DNA from: Candidatus Falkowella caecavicola
GTDB lineage: Bacteria > Bacillota > Clostridia > Oscillospirales > Ruminococcaceae
Length of the DNA: 64,000 nt
Assembly: GCA_904420125.1 (NCBI GenBank)
Contig: CAJFUK010000007.1
Coordinates: 39,632 to 103,631, forward strand
Direction: 5' to 3'
In this document: positions 23,047 to 32,315 of the stretch, in pieces
How the letters are laid out: the number at the start of each line of letters is the position of its first letter
How positions within the stretch are numbered: the stretch's first letter is position 1
Notes under the pieces: generated by a model
The model's database searches: none
Told to the model about the DNA's origin: nothing
The model's input: only the letters and a program-made list of their open reading frames with translations
Position numbers and translations under genes: made by a program

Positions 23047-25992
23047 ATGAGTTATCGTGTAGGTTTAGATGTAGGGTCTACCACCATTAAATCGGTTGTG
23101 TTGGATGAGAACGACCAGATTTTATATCAGTCATACGACCGCCACATGGCTAAGGCAAGGGAAAAGGCGGTTGCGCTCTTATCCTATATTCATGAAAATA
23201 TTACGAAGGGGGAACCCGTGCGTCTGGCTGTGACCGGATCTTCCGGATTGGGACTTTCACAGGACAGTGGGATTCCCTTTGTGCAGGAGGTTTATTCGAC
23301 GCAGCTTGCTGTCAAAAGGAATTTTCCTGATACAGACGTCATTATTGAATTGGGTGGGGAAGACGCAAAAATTCTCTTTCTGTCCGGTGTTCCGGAAGTA
23401 CGGATGAATGGAAGCTGTGCAGGTGGAACCGGCGCTTTTATTGATCAAATGGCGATCCTTTTAGGCGTGGACTTGGATGAATTCGACGAACTGTCCCTTC
23501 ATTATGACAAGCTGTATACGATAGCTTCCCGTTGCGGTGTTTTTGCCAAATCGGATGTTCAGCCCCTGGTCAATCAGGGAGCGCAAAAAAACGACTTGGC
23601 CGCCAGCATTTTTCAAGCGGTGGTTAATCAGACCATCGGTGGTTTAGCGCAGGGCAGAGATATTGAGGGCAAGGTGATTTTTCTTGGTGGCCCGCTGTCT
23701 TTTTTCAAAGGTTTGCGGCAACGTTTTACAGAAACGCTGCGATTGGATGAAGCGCATGCAGTTTTTCCGGAAAATGGACAATACTATATCGCTATGGGTG
23801 CGGCCATCTATGCAGAGAGCACAGAAGAAATGAGTCTTGCAGATGCGGTCGAGCAGTTGAAAAACAGCGCCAAAAAAACGGTGCAGACAACCATTGAACC
23901 TTTGTTTGAAAATGAAGAGGAATATCAGGAATTTCTACAGCGGCATAACGCCATTCAGGTTCCGTATCTCTCGCCGGAAACTTATGAGGGAAAGGCTTAT
24001 CTTGGGGTGGACGCCGGATCTACAACGACAAAAATTGTACTGATTTCTCCGGAAGGCGGGATTCTGTACGAAAAATATATTTCCAATCGCGGCAACGCAG
24101 TGCCGATTGTTCGGGAAGCGATACAGGAGATCTACAGACAGATTGCGGGCAAACCGATTACGATTGCCGGCGCCGGAGTAACCGGATATGGGGAAGAACT
24201 GATCAAAAATGCTTTTCATCTGGATTTTGGCCTGGTAGAAACAGTTGCTCATTATACAGCAGCCCGGTTCTTTATGCCGGATGTGGATTTTATCATTGAT
24301 ATCGGCGGGCAGGATATGAAATGCTTTAAAATGAAAAACGGTGCTGTGGACAGCATTATGCTGAATGAAGCCTGTTCCTCCGGATGCGGATCTTTTTTGG
24401 AAACCTTTGCTACGGCGTTGGGCTATACGGTAGAGACATTTGCCAAAGAAGGATTATTTGCCCGCTACCCGGTTGATTTGGGTTCCCGCTGTACGGTCTT
24501 TATGAATTCATCTGTCAAGCAGGCCCAAAAAGACGGCGCAACTGTACAGGATATTTCTGCCGGGCTTTCCGTCAGTATCGTTAAAAATGCGATTTATAAA
24601 GTCATCCGTGCCAATTCTCCCAAAGATCTGGGAAGCAACATAGTCGTGCAGGGTGGTACCTTTTTAAATGATGCGGTTTTGCGCGCTTTTGAAAAGGAAT
24701 TGGGGATTCATGTTGTCCGCACACCGATTTCCGGCTTGATGGGCGCTTATGGCTCCGCGCTTTTTGCATCCCGGCAGGGATTACAGGAAAGCACTTTGCT
24801 CTCCCCGGAGGAACTCGAACAGTTTACGCATACCGTCAGCGTTGCGGTTTGCCAGCATTGTGAAAACCACTGCCGGCTGACTGTGAACAAATTTGCGGAC
24901 GGAAAAACCTATATTTCCGGAAATAAATGTGAACGTTATACGGGAAAATTGAAGCAGCAGATTGCGTATAATGAATACGAATACAAGTATCATCTGCTGA
25001 CATCATTAAAGGGATTGAAAAACGGAAAGGGAAGGATCGGGATTCCGCTGGTTTTGAATATGTATGAAAACCTGCCGTTTTGGCATGCGTTTTTTACAGA
25101 ATTGGGGTATGAGGTGGTCCTTTCGTCCCGCTCCAGCCGGGAACTTTATATCAGCGGGCAGCATACCATTCCTTCGGATACGGTTTGTTATCCGGCAAAA
25201 CTGGTCCATGGACATATGGAAGCTTTGCTGAAAGAAAATCTGGATATGATTTTTTATCCCTGTATGAGTTATAACTTTGATGAGCATGCAGGAGATAACC
25301 ATTATAACTGTCCGGTGGTTGCTTATTACCCGGAGGTCATTGATGCGAATATCCCTGCGATGCACAAAACGACATATATTATGGATTATCTGGGTATTCA
25401 CCGCCGGAAAGACTTTGAGAAAAAGGCGGTGGAGGTATTTTCTAAATATTTTCCAGTTTCCCGTGCGGAGATCCAACGCGCCAGCGACAAAGCTTATGCC
25501 GCTTACGAGAAATACCGGAATGAAGTTCGCAGCTATGCCCAAAAAGCAATTGCTTATGCCGAAGAGAATCATTTCCCCATTATTGTACTGGCCGGACGTC
25601 CTTATCATGTGGATCCGGAGATCAATCATGGAATCGATAAGCTGATTACTGGATATGGGGCGGTTGTGATCAGCGAAGATGGCATTCCGCTGGAGAAATA
25701 CAAACGAAAAGTACATGTACTCAATCAGTGGACCTATCATTCCAGACTCTATGCAGCAGCCAATGCAGTCAAAGACTATGATAACATGAGTTTGATTCAG
25801 TTGGTGTCTTTTGGTTGTGGTGTAGACGCGATTACCACTGACGAGGTGCGTTCGATTCTGGAAACGGACGGACAGATTTATACACAGATTAAGATTGATG
25901 AAATCAATAACCTGGGTGCTACAAAGATCAGGATCCGCAGTTTGTTTGCAGCACTGGAAGAACGCCGGCAGAAGCGAGCACAGTCGGAATAA
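23047..25992 (+). CDS. Two-domain hydroxyacyl-CoA dehydratase activator (BadF/BcrA ATPase, DUF2229)
   Basis: A 981-residue protein with two HgdC-type ASKHA ATPase domains in tandem. Domain 1 starts GLDVGSTTIKS (residue 6) and has the 4Fe-4S cysteines in NGSCAGGTGAF and SRCGVFAKSD. Domain 2 starts GVDAGSTTTKI (about 320) and has the matching NEACSSGCGSF and SRCTVFMNSS. A CQHCENHC cysteine cluster follows near 602, then a DUF2229 region. HgdC-type activators send ATP-energised electrons to 2-hydroxyacyl-CoA dehydratases; for this long form the substrate is unknown. The partner gene follows 79 bases downstream. Confidence 0.9.
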   Translation: MSYRVGLDVGSTTIKSVVLDENDQILYQSYDRHMAKAREKAVALLSYIHENITKGEPVRLAVTGSSGLGLSQDSGIPFVQEVYSTQLAVKRNFPDTDVIIELGGEDAKILFLSGVPEVRMNGSCAGGTGAFIDQMAILLGVDLDEFDELSLHYDKLYTIASRCGVFAKSDVQPLVNQGAQKNDLAASIFQAVVNQTIGGLAQGRDIEGKVIFLGGPLSFFKGLRQRFTETLRLDEAHAVFPENGQYYIAMGAAIYAESTEEMSLADAVEQLKNSAKKTVQTTIEPLFENEEEYQEFLQRHNAIQVPYLSPETYEGKAYLGVDAGSTTTKIVLISPEGGILYEKYISNRGNAVPIVREAIQEIYRQIAGKPITIAGAGVTGYGEELIKNAFHLDFGLVETVAHYTAARFFMPDVDFIIDIGGQDMKCFKMKNGAVDSIMLNEACSSGCGSFLETFATALGYTVETFAKEGLFARYPVDLGSRCTVFMNSSVKQAQKDGATVQDISAGLSVSIVKNAIYKVIRANSPKDLGSNIVVQGGTFLNDAVLRAFEKELGIHVVRTPISGLMGAYGSALFASRQGLQESTLLSPEELEQFTHTVSVAVCQHCENHCRLTVNKFADGKTYISGNKCERYTGKLKQQIAYNEYEYKYHLLTSLKGLKNGKGRIGIPLVLNMYENLPFWHAFFTELGYEVVLSSRSSRELYISGQHTIPSDTVCYPAKLVHGHMEALLKENLDMIFYPCMSYNFDEHAGDNHYNCPVVAYYPEVIDANIPAMHKTTYIMDYLGIHRRKDFEKKAVEVFSKYFPVSRAEIQRASDKAYAAYEKYRNEVRSYAQKAIAYAEENHFPIIVLAGRPYHVDPEINHGIDKLITGYGAVVISEDGIPLEKYKRKVHVLNQWTYHSRLYAAANAVKDYDNMSLIQLVSFGCGVDAITTDEVRSILETDGQIYTQIKIDEINNLGATKIRIRSLFAALEERRQKRAQSE

Positions 25993-26071
25993 AAAACGCT
26001 GCTGACTGCCGGATCAGAGTGCGGTCAGCTCAATCAAACGCGACGCTCTGAATGGAATGGGAGGTTTCTGG

Positions 26072-27415
26072 ATGGCAGAATTGAAATATGCCAAAGATGG
26101 ACATTTGATTTTTACAAAAGAGATGAAAAAAGAATATAAAATTTTGGCGCCTAATATGCTGCCGATACATTTTGAACTGATTCGGAATATTTTTGTCAAT
26201 GAAGGCTACGATATGGAACTTTTGCAGACAACAGGTCCGAATATCGTCTCCGAAGGACTGCAGAATGTACATAATGATACCTGTTATCCCTGTCTGTTGG
26301 TCGTGGGACAGTTTATTGATGCGCTGAAAAGTGGGAAATACGATCCCAATAAAACGGCGCTGATTATTACACAGACCGGGGGCGGATGCCGTGCATCCAA
26401 CTATATTCATCTTTTGCGTAAGGCCTTACATAAGGCGGGATTTGACCAGGTTCCGGTGATTTCTCTCAATCTTTCCGGACTGGAGCATAACAGTGGCTTT
26501 AAGCTTTCTTTGGGATTGCTGTTAAAGCTGATCTCTGCTTTGCTGTATGGGGATATGCTGATGCTGCTGGCCAATCAGATCCGGCCTTATGAAACGCAGC
26601 CGGGTGCAGCTGATCAAAATGTCACCAAATGGATCGGTATATTGGCCGGCTACTATAAAAAAAGCAGCGGTTTTTCCATGAAAGAAATGGAAAAGACTTT
26701 TCGGGCAATGATTGAAGATTTTGCTAAGATTCCATTTGTTCGGACGCCAAAGATTAAAGTGGGAATTGTTGGGGAGATTTATGTCAAGTATTCTCCGTTG
26801 GCCAATAATAATTTGGAACAATTCCTTTTCCGTGAGGGTGCAGAGGTGATTGTACCGGGATTGCTGGACTTTATTTTATTTAAATTTGACAATCGTTTGG
26901 TAGATATTGATCTTTACGGGGGCAATCCTGTTAAATATAAAGTGGTCGGGCTGCTCAAGAATTATATGCTGCGGGCACAGAAGGTTTATATTCAGACATT
27001 GAAAGAGTCCGGTGTTTTTGACGCGCCGGCCGATTTTGAGACCATTAAGAAAATGGTGAAGCCTTTTATAGGATATGGCGCTAAAATGGGAGAAGGATGG
27101 CTTTTAACCGCGGAAATGGTGGAACTGGTACACAGTGGGGTGGAGAATGTTGTCTGTGCGCAACCATTTGGCTGTCTGCCGAATCATATTGTTGGAAAAG
27201 GCATGATTCGGAAAATTCGGAATGAAATGCCCCATGCCAACATTGTGGCGATTGACTATGATCCGGGCGCGACAAAAGTGAATCAGGAAAACCGTTTAAA
27301 ACTCATGCTTGCAACGGCTAAAGACCGGATGCAGGAACAGGAAAGAGAGCAGAAAAAAACACGGCTTCAGGTTCGCGTGAAAGAAGAAAAAGAACCGATT
27401 GCGGTTCACGAATAG
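26072..27415 (+). CDS. 2-hydroxyacyl-CoA dehydratase-like partner of the activator
   Basis: A 447-residue protein similar to the 2-hydroxyglutaryl-CoA dehydratase D/HgdB group that pairs with the long activator. Cysteine-bearing blocks NDTCYPCLLV, GGGCRASNY and AQPFGCLPNH could hold an iron-sulfur cluster, and KVGIVGEIYVKYSP is typical. The last 40 residues are charged and low complexity. I start at ATG 26072, seven bases after GGGAGG, rather than five codons upstream. No CoA-transferase, CoA-ligase or electron-transfer flavoprotein gene is nearby, so a classic amino-acid fermentation pathway is not supported by context. Confidence 0.88.
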   Translation: MAELKYAKDGHLIFTKEMKKEYKILAPNMLPIHFELIRNIFVNEGYDMELLQTTGPNIVSEGLQNVHNDTCYPCLLVVGQFIDALKSGKYDPNKTALIITQTGGGCRASNYIHLLRKALHKAGFDQVPVISLNLSGLEHNSGFKLSLGLLLKLISALLYGDMLMLLANQIRPYETQPGAADQNVTKWIGILAGYYKKSSGFSMKEMEKTFRAMIEDFAKIPFVRTPKIKVGIVGEIYVKYSPLANNNLEQFLFREGAEVIVPGLLDFILFKFDNRLVDIDLYGGNPVKYKVVGLLKNYMLRAQKVYIQTLKESGVFDAPADFETIKKMVKPFIGYGAKMGEGWLLTAEMVELVHSGVENVVCAQPFGCLPNHIVGKGMIRKIRNEMPHANIVAIDYDPGATKVNQENRLKLMLATAKDRMQEQEREQKKTRLQVRVKEEKEPIAVHE

Positions 27416-27451
27416 GATGGAATCCATATGGGATTTCTTTAGAGAAAATCT

Positions 27452-27505
27452 AAAAGCCCGGAGTGACGCCCTGTATGACGGCGGAATTTCACTCCGGGCT
27501 TTTTT
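27452..27505 (+). terminator. Terminator of the activator pair
   Basis: AAAAGCCCGGAGTG/CACTCCGGGCTTTTTT, a 14-base stem with a 24-base loop and T-run. Confidence 0.92.
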
Positions 27506-27605
27506 CATTTATCTATTTATTTAAGGGGCGTAGTAGACGCATATTTTTATCTTCCTGATCTGATAAATTTCTATAAAATATGCCGCAAAGACTACCAGGA
27601 ACCGC

Positions 27606-27634
27606 TTGAATTATAGGGAAAAATCTGTTATAAT
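27606..27634 (+). promoter_or_regulatory. Promoter of the miaB-mutSL operon
   Basis: TTGAAT (27606-27611) and TATAAT (27629-27634), 17-base spacer, 33 bases before the miaB start. Confidence 0.8.
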
Positions 27635-27666
27635 AATCTTTCAAGTTGTAAATCAGAGGTGGAACA

Positions 27667-29061
27667 TTGTCAATTCAAGAGGCTCTTCAGATACAGCGGG
27701 AATATATGCAGAAAGTCCGGAATTTAGTCGAACAGTCCGGACGTGTTCCGCTGGCGTTGGTACATACTTATGGCTGTCAACAGAATGTGAGCGATGGAGA
27801 CAAAATGCGGGGTATGCTGGCGCAAATGGGTTATGCATTTACCGACGAGGTTCGAAAGGCAGATTTTATTCTTTATAACACCTGCGCGGTACGAGAAAAT
27901 GCCGAATCACGGGTGTTTGGCAACATCGGCGCTTTAAAACACGAAAAAGAAGTAAATCCAAATTTAATTATCGGTCTTTGCGGGTGTATGACTCAGCAGG
28001 AATCTGTCGTACAAAAAATTAAGCAGAGTTATCCACAGGTAGATATTGTTTTTGGCACCCATGCGCTACACCGGCTTCCGGAATTTTTATATACTGCGCT
28101 GCAGGATAAAAAGGTTTTTGACCGATGTGATGATGAGACGGATATTGCGGAAGGCCTTCCCGTGCTGCGTACAGGAAAGTGGAAAGCATGGCTTCCGATT
28201 ATGTATGGATGCAATAATTTCTGTACGTACTGTATTGTCCCATATGTGCGGGGACGGGAGCGCAGCAGAGAACCGGAAGATATTTTGCAGGAGGCGCGCA
28301 GCCTGATACAGGATGGATATAAGGAAATTACCCTGCTTGGGCAGAATGTGAATTCGTATGGGAAAACGCTTGCGCAGCCTATCCGTTTTTCCCAGCTGCT
28401 GCAAAAGATCAATGCAATTGAGGGGGATTTTAGAATCCGCTTCATGACCTCCCACCCGAAGGATGCCACACATGAATTAATTGATACTATTGCCGCATGC
28501 GACAAGGTGTGTAAACATATTCATCTGCCTGTACAATCCGGCTGTAACCGTATTTTACAGGCGATGAACCGGCATTATACAGTGGAAAGCTATCTTGAAC
28601 TGGCCGAATATGCCAGAAAGAAAATTCCCGGTGTTTCCTTTACCAGTGATATTATTGTCGGATTTCCCGGAGAATCTTATGAAGAATTTCAGCAGACGCT
28701 GGAACTGATCAAAATCATGCGGTATGATGCACTTTTTACCTTTATTTATTCCAGCCGGCCCGGTACCAAAGCAGCTATGATGGACGATCCGGTTCCCTAT
28801 GAAGAAAAATCCAGGTGGCTGCAGGAACTGCTGGATTTACAGAGGAAAATCGGAGAAAATAATTATCAGACATACGTGGGAAAAACACTGCAGGTGCTGG
28901 CAGACGGCCCCAGCCGTTCCGGGCCAGATTATATCAGTGGCCGCACGGATACCAATATTATTGTCAATTTTAAGGGCAGTAGGGCACAGATTGGACAATT
29001 TTTGCCGGTTCGCATTACAGAAGCCTTTAACTGGGCTCTTGGCGGAGAGATTGCAAAGTAA
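27667..29061 (+). CDS. miaB: tRNA methylthiotransferase MiaB
   Basis: Radical-SAM enzyme that adds the methylthio group to i6A37 of tRNA. The 464 residues carry three parts: the UPF0004 domain (TYGCQQN, NTCAVRENAE, GLCGCM supply three cluster cysteines), the radical-SAM CxxxCxxC in GCNNFCTYCIVPY, and a TRAM domain at the end. TTG at 27667 is the start, with GAGGTGG before it. MiaA, which makes its substrate, is encoded downstream in the same cluster. Confidence 0.97.
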   Translation: MSIQEALQIQREYMQKVRNLVEQSGRVPLALVHTYGCQQNVSDGDKMRGMLAQMGYAFTDEVRKADFILYNTCAVRENAESRVFGNIGALKHEKEVNPNLIIGLCGCMTQQESVVQKIKQSYPQVDIVFGTHALHRLPEFLYTALQDKKVFDRCDDETDIAEGLPVLRTGKWKAWLPIMYGCNNFCTYCIVPYVRGRERSREPEDILQEARSLIQDGYKEITLLGQNVNSYGKTLAQPIRFSQLLQKINAIEGDFRIRFMTSHPKDATHELIDTIAACDKVCKHIHLPVQSGCNRILQAMNRHYTVESYLELAEYARKKIPGVSFTSDIIVGFPGESYEEFQQTLELIKIMRYDALFTFIYSSRPGTKAAMMDDPVPYEEKSRWLQELLDLQRKIGENNYQTYVGKTLQVLADGPSRSGPDYISGRTDTNIIVNFKGSRAQIGQFLPVRITEAFNWALGGEIAK

Positions 29062-29172
29062 AGTATTACGCCATGCGTAATCTTTCTAAATATCAAAAAC
29101 AGATAATCCTGTTACAGCTGCCATACAGTAGCGCGAAACGGACAGGATATACAAAATTGGAGGATGTATATA

Positions 29173-29577
29173 ATGGACATTATACAGGCAACTAGAGAAC
29201 TCGGAAAACTGATTCAGGCAAGTGATGAATACAAACGTTTGAGGGCAGCACGGGAAGCCAATGACCAGGATTCTGAATTGGAAGCACTGATTGGCGAGTT
29301 TAATTTAAAAAAACTCGAAATTGAACGGCTTCTGGCAGAAGAAAACCGCGATCAGGAAAAGGTTACGGCCGCCAATACAGCCGCGCGCGAGGTGTATGGT
29401 AAAATCATGTCCCGTGCAACCATGATGGAATATAATGAGGCCAGCCAGGCTGTAAACAGCCTGATGACCTATATTACACAGATTCTTTCCCTCTGCGTTA
29501 ATGGGGAAGATCCGGATACTTGTGAACCAGCGCCGTCCTGCGGCGGAAGCTGTGATAGCTGTAGCGGCTGCCATTAA
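29173..29577 (+). CDS. YlbF/YmcA-family protein (RicA-like) with cysteine-rich tail
   Basis: A 134-residue, mostly helical protein of the YlbF family. In Bacillus the YmcA(RicA)-YlbF-YaaT complex binds iron-sulfur clusters and adjusts RNase Y processing. The position between miaB and mutS matches that of ymcA in Bacillus, which supports a RicA-like role. The tail is distinctive: a run of cysteines ending CGGSCDSCSGCH, with two more cysteines in CVNGEDPDTCE. The ATG at 29173 is 9 bases after GGAGG; an ATG three codons earlier abuts that site. Confidence 0.85.
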   Translation: MDIIQATRELGKLIQASDEYKRLRAAREANDQDSELEALIGEFNLKKLEIERLLAEENRDQEKVTAANTAAREVYGKIMSRATMMEYNEASQAVNSLMTYITQILSLCVNGEDPDTCEPAPSCGGSCDSCSGCH

Positions 29578-29612
29578 TCAGAACCATATCATGGTTAGGA
29601 AGGAGTTAGGAC

Positions 29613-32291
29613 ATGCAGCAGAACTTATCGCCGATGATGCAGCAATATATGGCCGTGAAGGAACAGCATAAAAACGAACTGCTTTTTTTCCGGCTGGGCG
29701 ACTTCTATGAGATGTTTTTTGAGGATGCGCTGATTGCATCCAAAGAGCTGGAACTAACTCTAACCGGACGCGACTGCGGCCTTGCGGAACGTGCGCCGAT
29801 GTGTGGCGTTCCGCATCATAGCTGCGAAATTTATATTAAGCGGTTAATTGAAAAAGGCTATAAAGTGGCCATCTGCGAGCAGATGGAAGACCCGGCGCTT
29901 GCTAAAGGGATTGTATCCCGTGAGGTGATTCGGGTCATTACACCCGGCACACTGACCAATTCGGATATGCTTGATGAAAGCAGAAACAATTATATTTGCA
30001 GCGTTTATCTACAGGACAAGAGCTTTGGAATCAGCTTTGCTGACGTTTCGACAGGGGATGTTTTTGTCTCTGAATTTACAGGGCGGAATGTGACGGCGGA
30101 TTTGATCAATGAACTGGCGCGGTATGCACCGTCAGAATTACTGTTTAACAGTGCCTTTTTAGAACTAAAAGAGGTCGGTCGGTTTCTGAAAGAAAAACTG
30201 AAATGTACCGCTGAACTGATGGAAGAAGAAAAATATGCGGAACAGGCAGCAGAGCAGATCGTGCTGAAGCATTTCGGCGCAGAAAGTCTGGCCGCTCTGA
30301 AACTGGAAGCGAAACCTTTGGCAGTGCGCAGCTTGGGCGCGGTTCTGAGTTATATCAGCGAAACGCAAAAAGAAGGCGCCAAACGGATTGTCAATATCAC
30401 TTTTTATAATGAAGAGCAGTTTATGTCTCTGGACGTTACTGCCCGTCGGAATCTGGAACTCACGGAAACGATGCGGGGCGGGGAAAAGAAAGGATCTTTA
30501 TTGTGGGTGCTGGATAAAACCAAAACCGCGATGGGGAAACGGCTGCTCCGGAAATGGATTGAACAGCCCCTGGTTTCTCTGCCCCAGATTACCCGCAGGC
30601 AGAATGCTGTCGCACAGCTTGTCAATCAAAATATGATCCGGGAAGAATTGCGAGAGGAACTGGCCTTTATTTATGACCTGGAACGGTTGATGACTAAAGT
30701 CATTTATGGTTCGGTCAATCCGAGGGAGTTGAAAGCGCTTTCTTTTACGGCGTCTCATTTACCCGCTATTCGATCTCTGCTGTCGGGGCTGAATGCTGCG
30801 CTGTTACAGGAGCTGAACGGACGGATTGATACCATGGATGAGATCCGGGAAGTCATTGACCGCGCGATTATTGAGGAACCGCCTGTGACCATGAAAGAAG
30901 GCGGCGCCATTGCACCTGGTTTTCATGCTGAACTGGACAGTTACCGGGATATCAGTAAAAACGGGAAACAATACATATTGAAAATGGAAGAAAAAGAACG
31001 GGAAAAGACTGGTATCAAGAACCTGAAAATCGGCTATAACCGGGTGTTTGGATATTATATTGAGGTCACTAAATCCAATCTGGATTTAGTCCCGCCGGAG
31101 TATATCCGTAAACAGACTTTGGCAAACTGTGAACGGTTCATTACCGAAGAACTCAAGGAATATGAAGAAAAAGTCCTGGTAGCAACGGAAAAGTGCTTGC
31201 AGTTGGAATTAACCCTTTTTGATGAATTAAAAACCTTCGTTGGCAGCAAATTAATTTCTATTCAGCAAACCGCCGGGGCCATTGCCGCGGTGGATGTACT
31301 CTGTTCTCTGGCACAGGTTGCAGGGCTCAATAATTATACCTGTCCTGAGGTGGTACCGGAGGGACCGATTGAAATTACAGATGGACGGCATCCCGTGGTG
31401 GAGCAGATGCTCTCGATTCCTTTTGTGCCAAATGATACGCTATTAGATAACAAGGAAAACAAACTGGCAGTGATCACTGGTCCGAATATGGCGGGGAAAT
31501 CCACCTATATGCGGCAGGTGGCGCTGATCACGTTAATGGCGCAAATGGGAAGCTTTGTGCCGGCACGATATGCCAAAATTGCTATAACAGATAAAATTTT
31601 TACTCGTGTAGGGGCATCGGATGATCTGGCCTCCGGTCAGTCTACCTTTATGGTGGAAATGAGCGAGGTAGCACAAATTCTTAAATATGCCACTCCGCAC
31701 AGCCTGGTTATTCTGGATGAGATTGGACGTGGAACCTCTACCTTTGATGGGATGAGCATCGCACGGGCAGTCGTGGAATATCTGGTGTCTAACCGGAAAC
31801 TTGGCTGTAAAACTTTATTTGCGACGCATTATCACGAATTAACCGCACTGGAAGATCAGTTTGATTGTGTAAAAAATTATAATATTGTTGTGAAGAAACG
31901 TGGGGATGACATCACTTTTCTGAGAAAAATTGTTCGGGGCGGCACGGATGACAGTTATGGCATTGAAGTCGCTAAGCTGGCTGGTGTGCCTGATCCGGTG
32001 GTTAAACGAGCCAAAGAGATTTTAGAGGAATTGGAAAGCGGTGCGCGCAGGATTGGAATACAGGCGGACCAAACGCCATGTGGTGGTACACGCGATGCTG
32101 AGACAGATTTGCAGCCTTCTGAGGAAAAGCCAATCTCCAAGGAGATGCAAATTTCTAAGGAGATGCAAATCTCCTTTATGCAGACCTCTGAAAGTCGGAT
32201 TGCGGACCGCCTGCGGGCAGTTGATCTCAATACATTGACGCCGATCGAAGCGCTGAATACCTTGTACACACTCAAAGGAATGCTTTCTTAA
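29613..32291 (+). CDS. mutS: DNA mismatch repair protein MutS
   Basis: Recognises mismatches and recruits MutL. The 892 residues show the N-terminal mismatch-binding domain with the intercalating-Phe motif (FRLGDFYEMF, residues about 25-34), connector, lever and clamp regions, and the ATPase with Walker A GPNMAGKST near 623, Walker B VILDEIGRGTS and the ATHYHEL loop. The ATG follows AAGGAG. Near the end lies an unusual short repeat, ISKEMQ twice and then IS, coded by an 18-base tandem repeat (32133-32174) in the linker before the C-terminal dimerisation helices. Confidence 0.98.
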   Translation: MQQNLSPMMQQYMAVKEQHKNELLFFRLGDFYEMFFEDALIASKELELTLTGRDCGLAERAPMCGVPHHSCEIYIKRLIEKGYKVAICEQMEDPALAKGIVSREVIRVITPGTLTNSDMLDESRNNYICSVYLQDKSFGISFADVSTGDVFVSEFTGRNVTADLINELARYAPSELLFNSAFLELKEVGRFLKEKLKCTAELMEEEKYAEQAAEQIVLKHFGAESLAALKLEAKPLAVRSLGAVLSYISETQKEGAKRIVNITFYNEEQFMSLDVTARRNLELTETMRGGEKKGSLLWVLDKTKTAMGKRLLRKWIEQPLVSLPQITRRQNAVAQLVNQNMIREELREELAFIYDLERLMTKVIYGSVNPRELKALSFTASHLPAIRSLLSGLNAALLQELNGRIDTMDEIREVIDRAIIEEPPVTMKEGGAIAPGFHAELDSYRDISKNGKQYILKMEEKEREKTGIKNLKIGYNRVFGYYIEVTKSNLDLVPPEYIRKQTLANCERFITEELKEYEEKVLVATEKCLQLELTLFDELKTFVGSKLISIQQTAGAIAAVDVLCSLAQVAGLNNYTCPEVVPEGPIEITDGRHPVVEQMLSIPFVPNDTLLDNKENKLAVITGPNMAGKSTYMRQVALITLMAQMGSFVPARYAKIAITDKIFTRVGASDDLASGQSTFMVEMSEVAQILKYATPHSLVILDEIGRGTSTFDGMSIARAVVEYLVSNRKLGCKTLFATHYHELTALEDQFDCVKNYNIVVKKRGDDITFLRKIVRGGTDDSYGIEVAKLAGVPDPVVKRAKEILEELESGARRIGIQADQTPCGGTRDAETDLQPSEEKPISKEMQISKEMQISFMQTSESRIADRLRAVDLNTLTPIEALNTLYTLKGMLS
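32133..32174 (+). repeat. 18-base tandem repeat inside mutS
   Basis: Two copies of an 18-base unit (32133-32150 and 32151-32168, differing at two positions) plus a partial third copy of six bases. It keeps frame and codes ISKEMQ-ISKEMQ-IS in the MutS C-terminal linker. Slippage here would add or remove six residues without breaking the frame. Confidence 0.85.
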
Positions 32292-32315
32292 CCGATTTGT
32301 AAGGGAGGAGTCCGG

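Noticed and set aside
25006..25740. Minus-strand open frame of 244 codons inside the dehydratase activator gene
   Set aside because: Antisense shadow of a well-supported gene; no start signal or recognisable protein.
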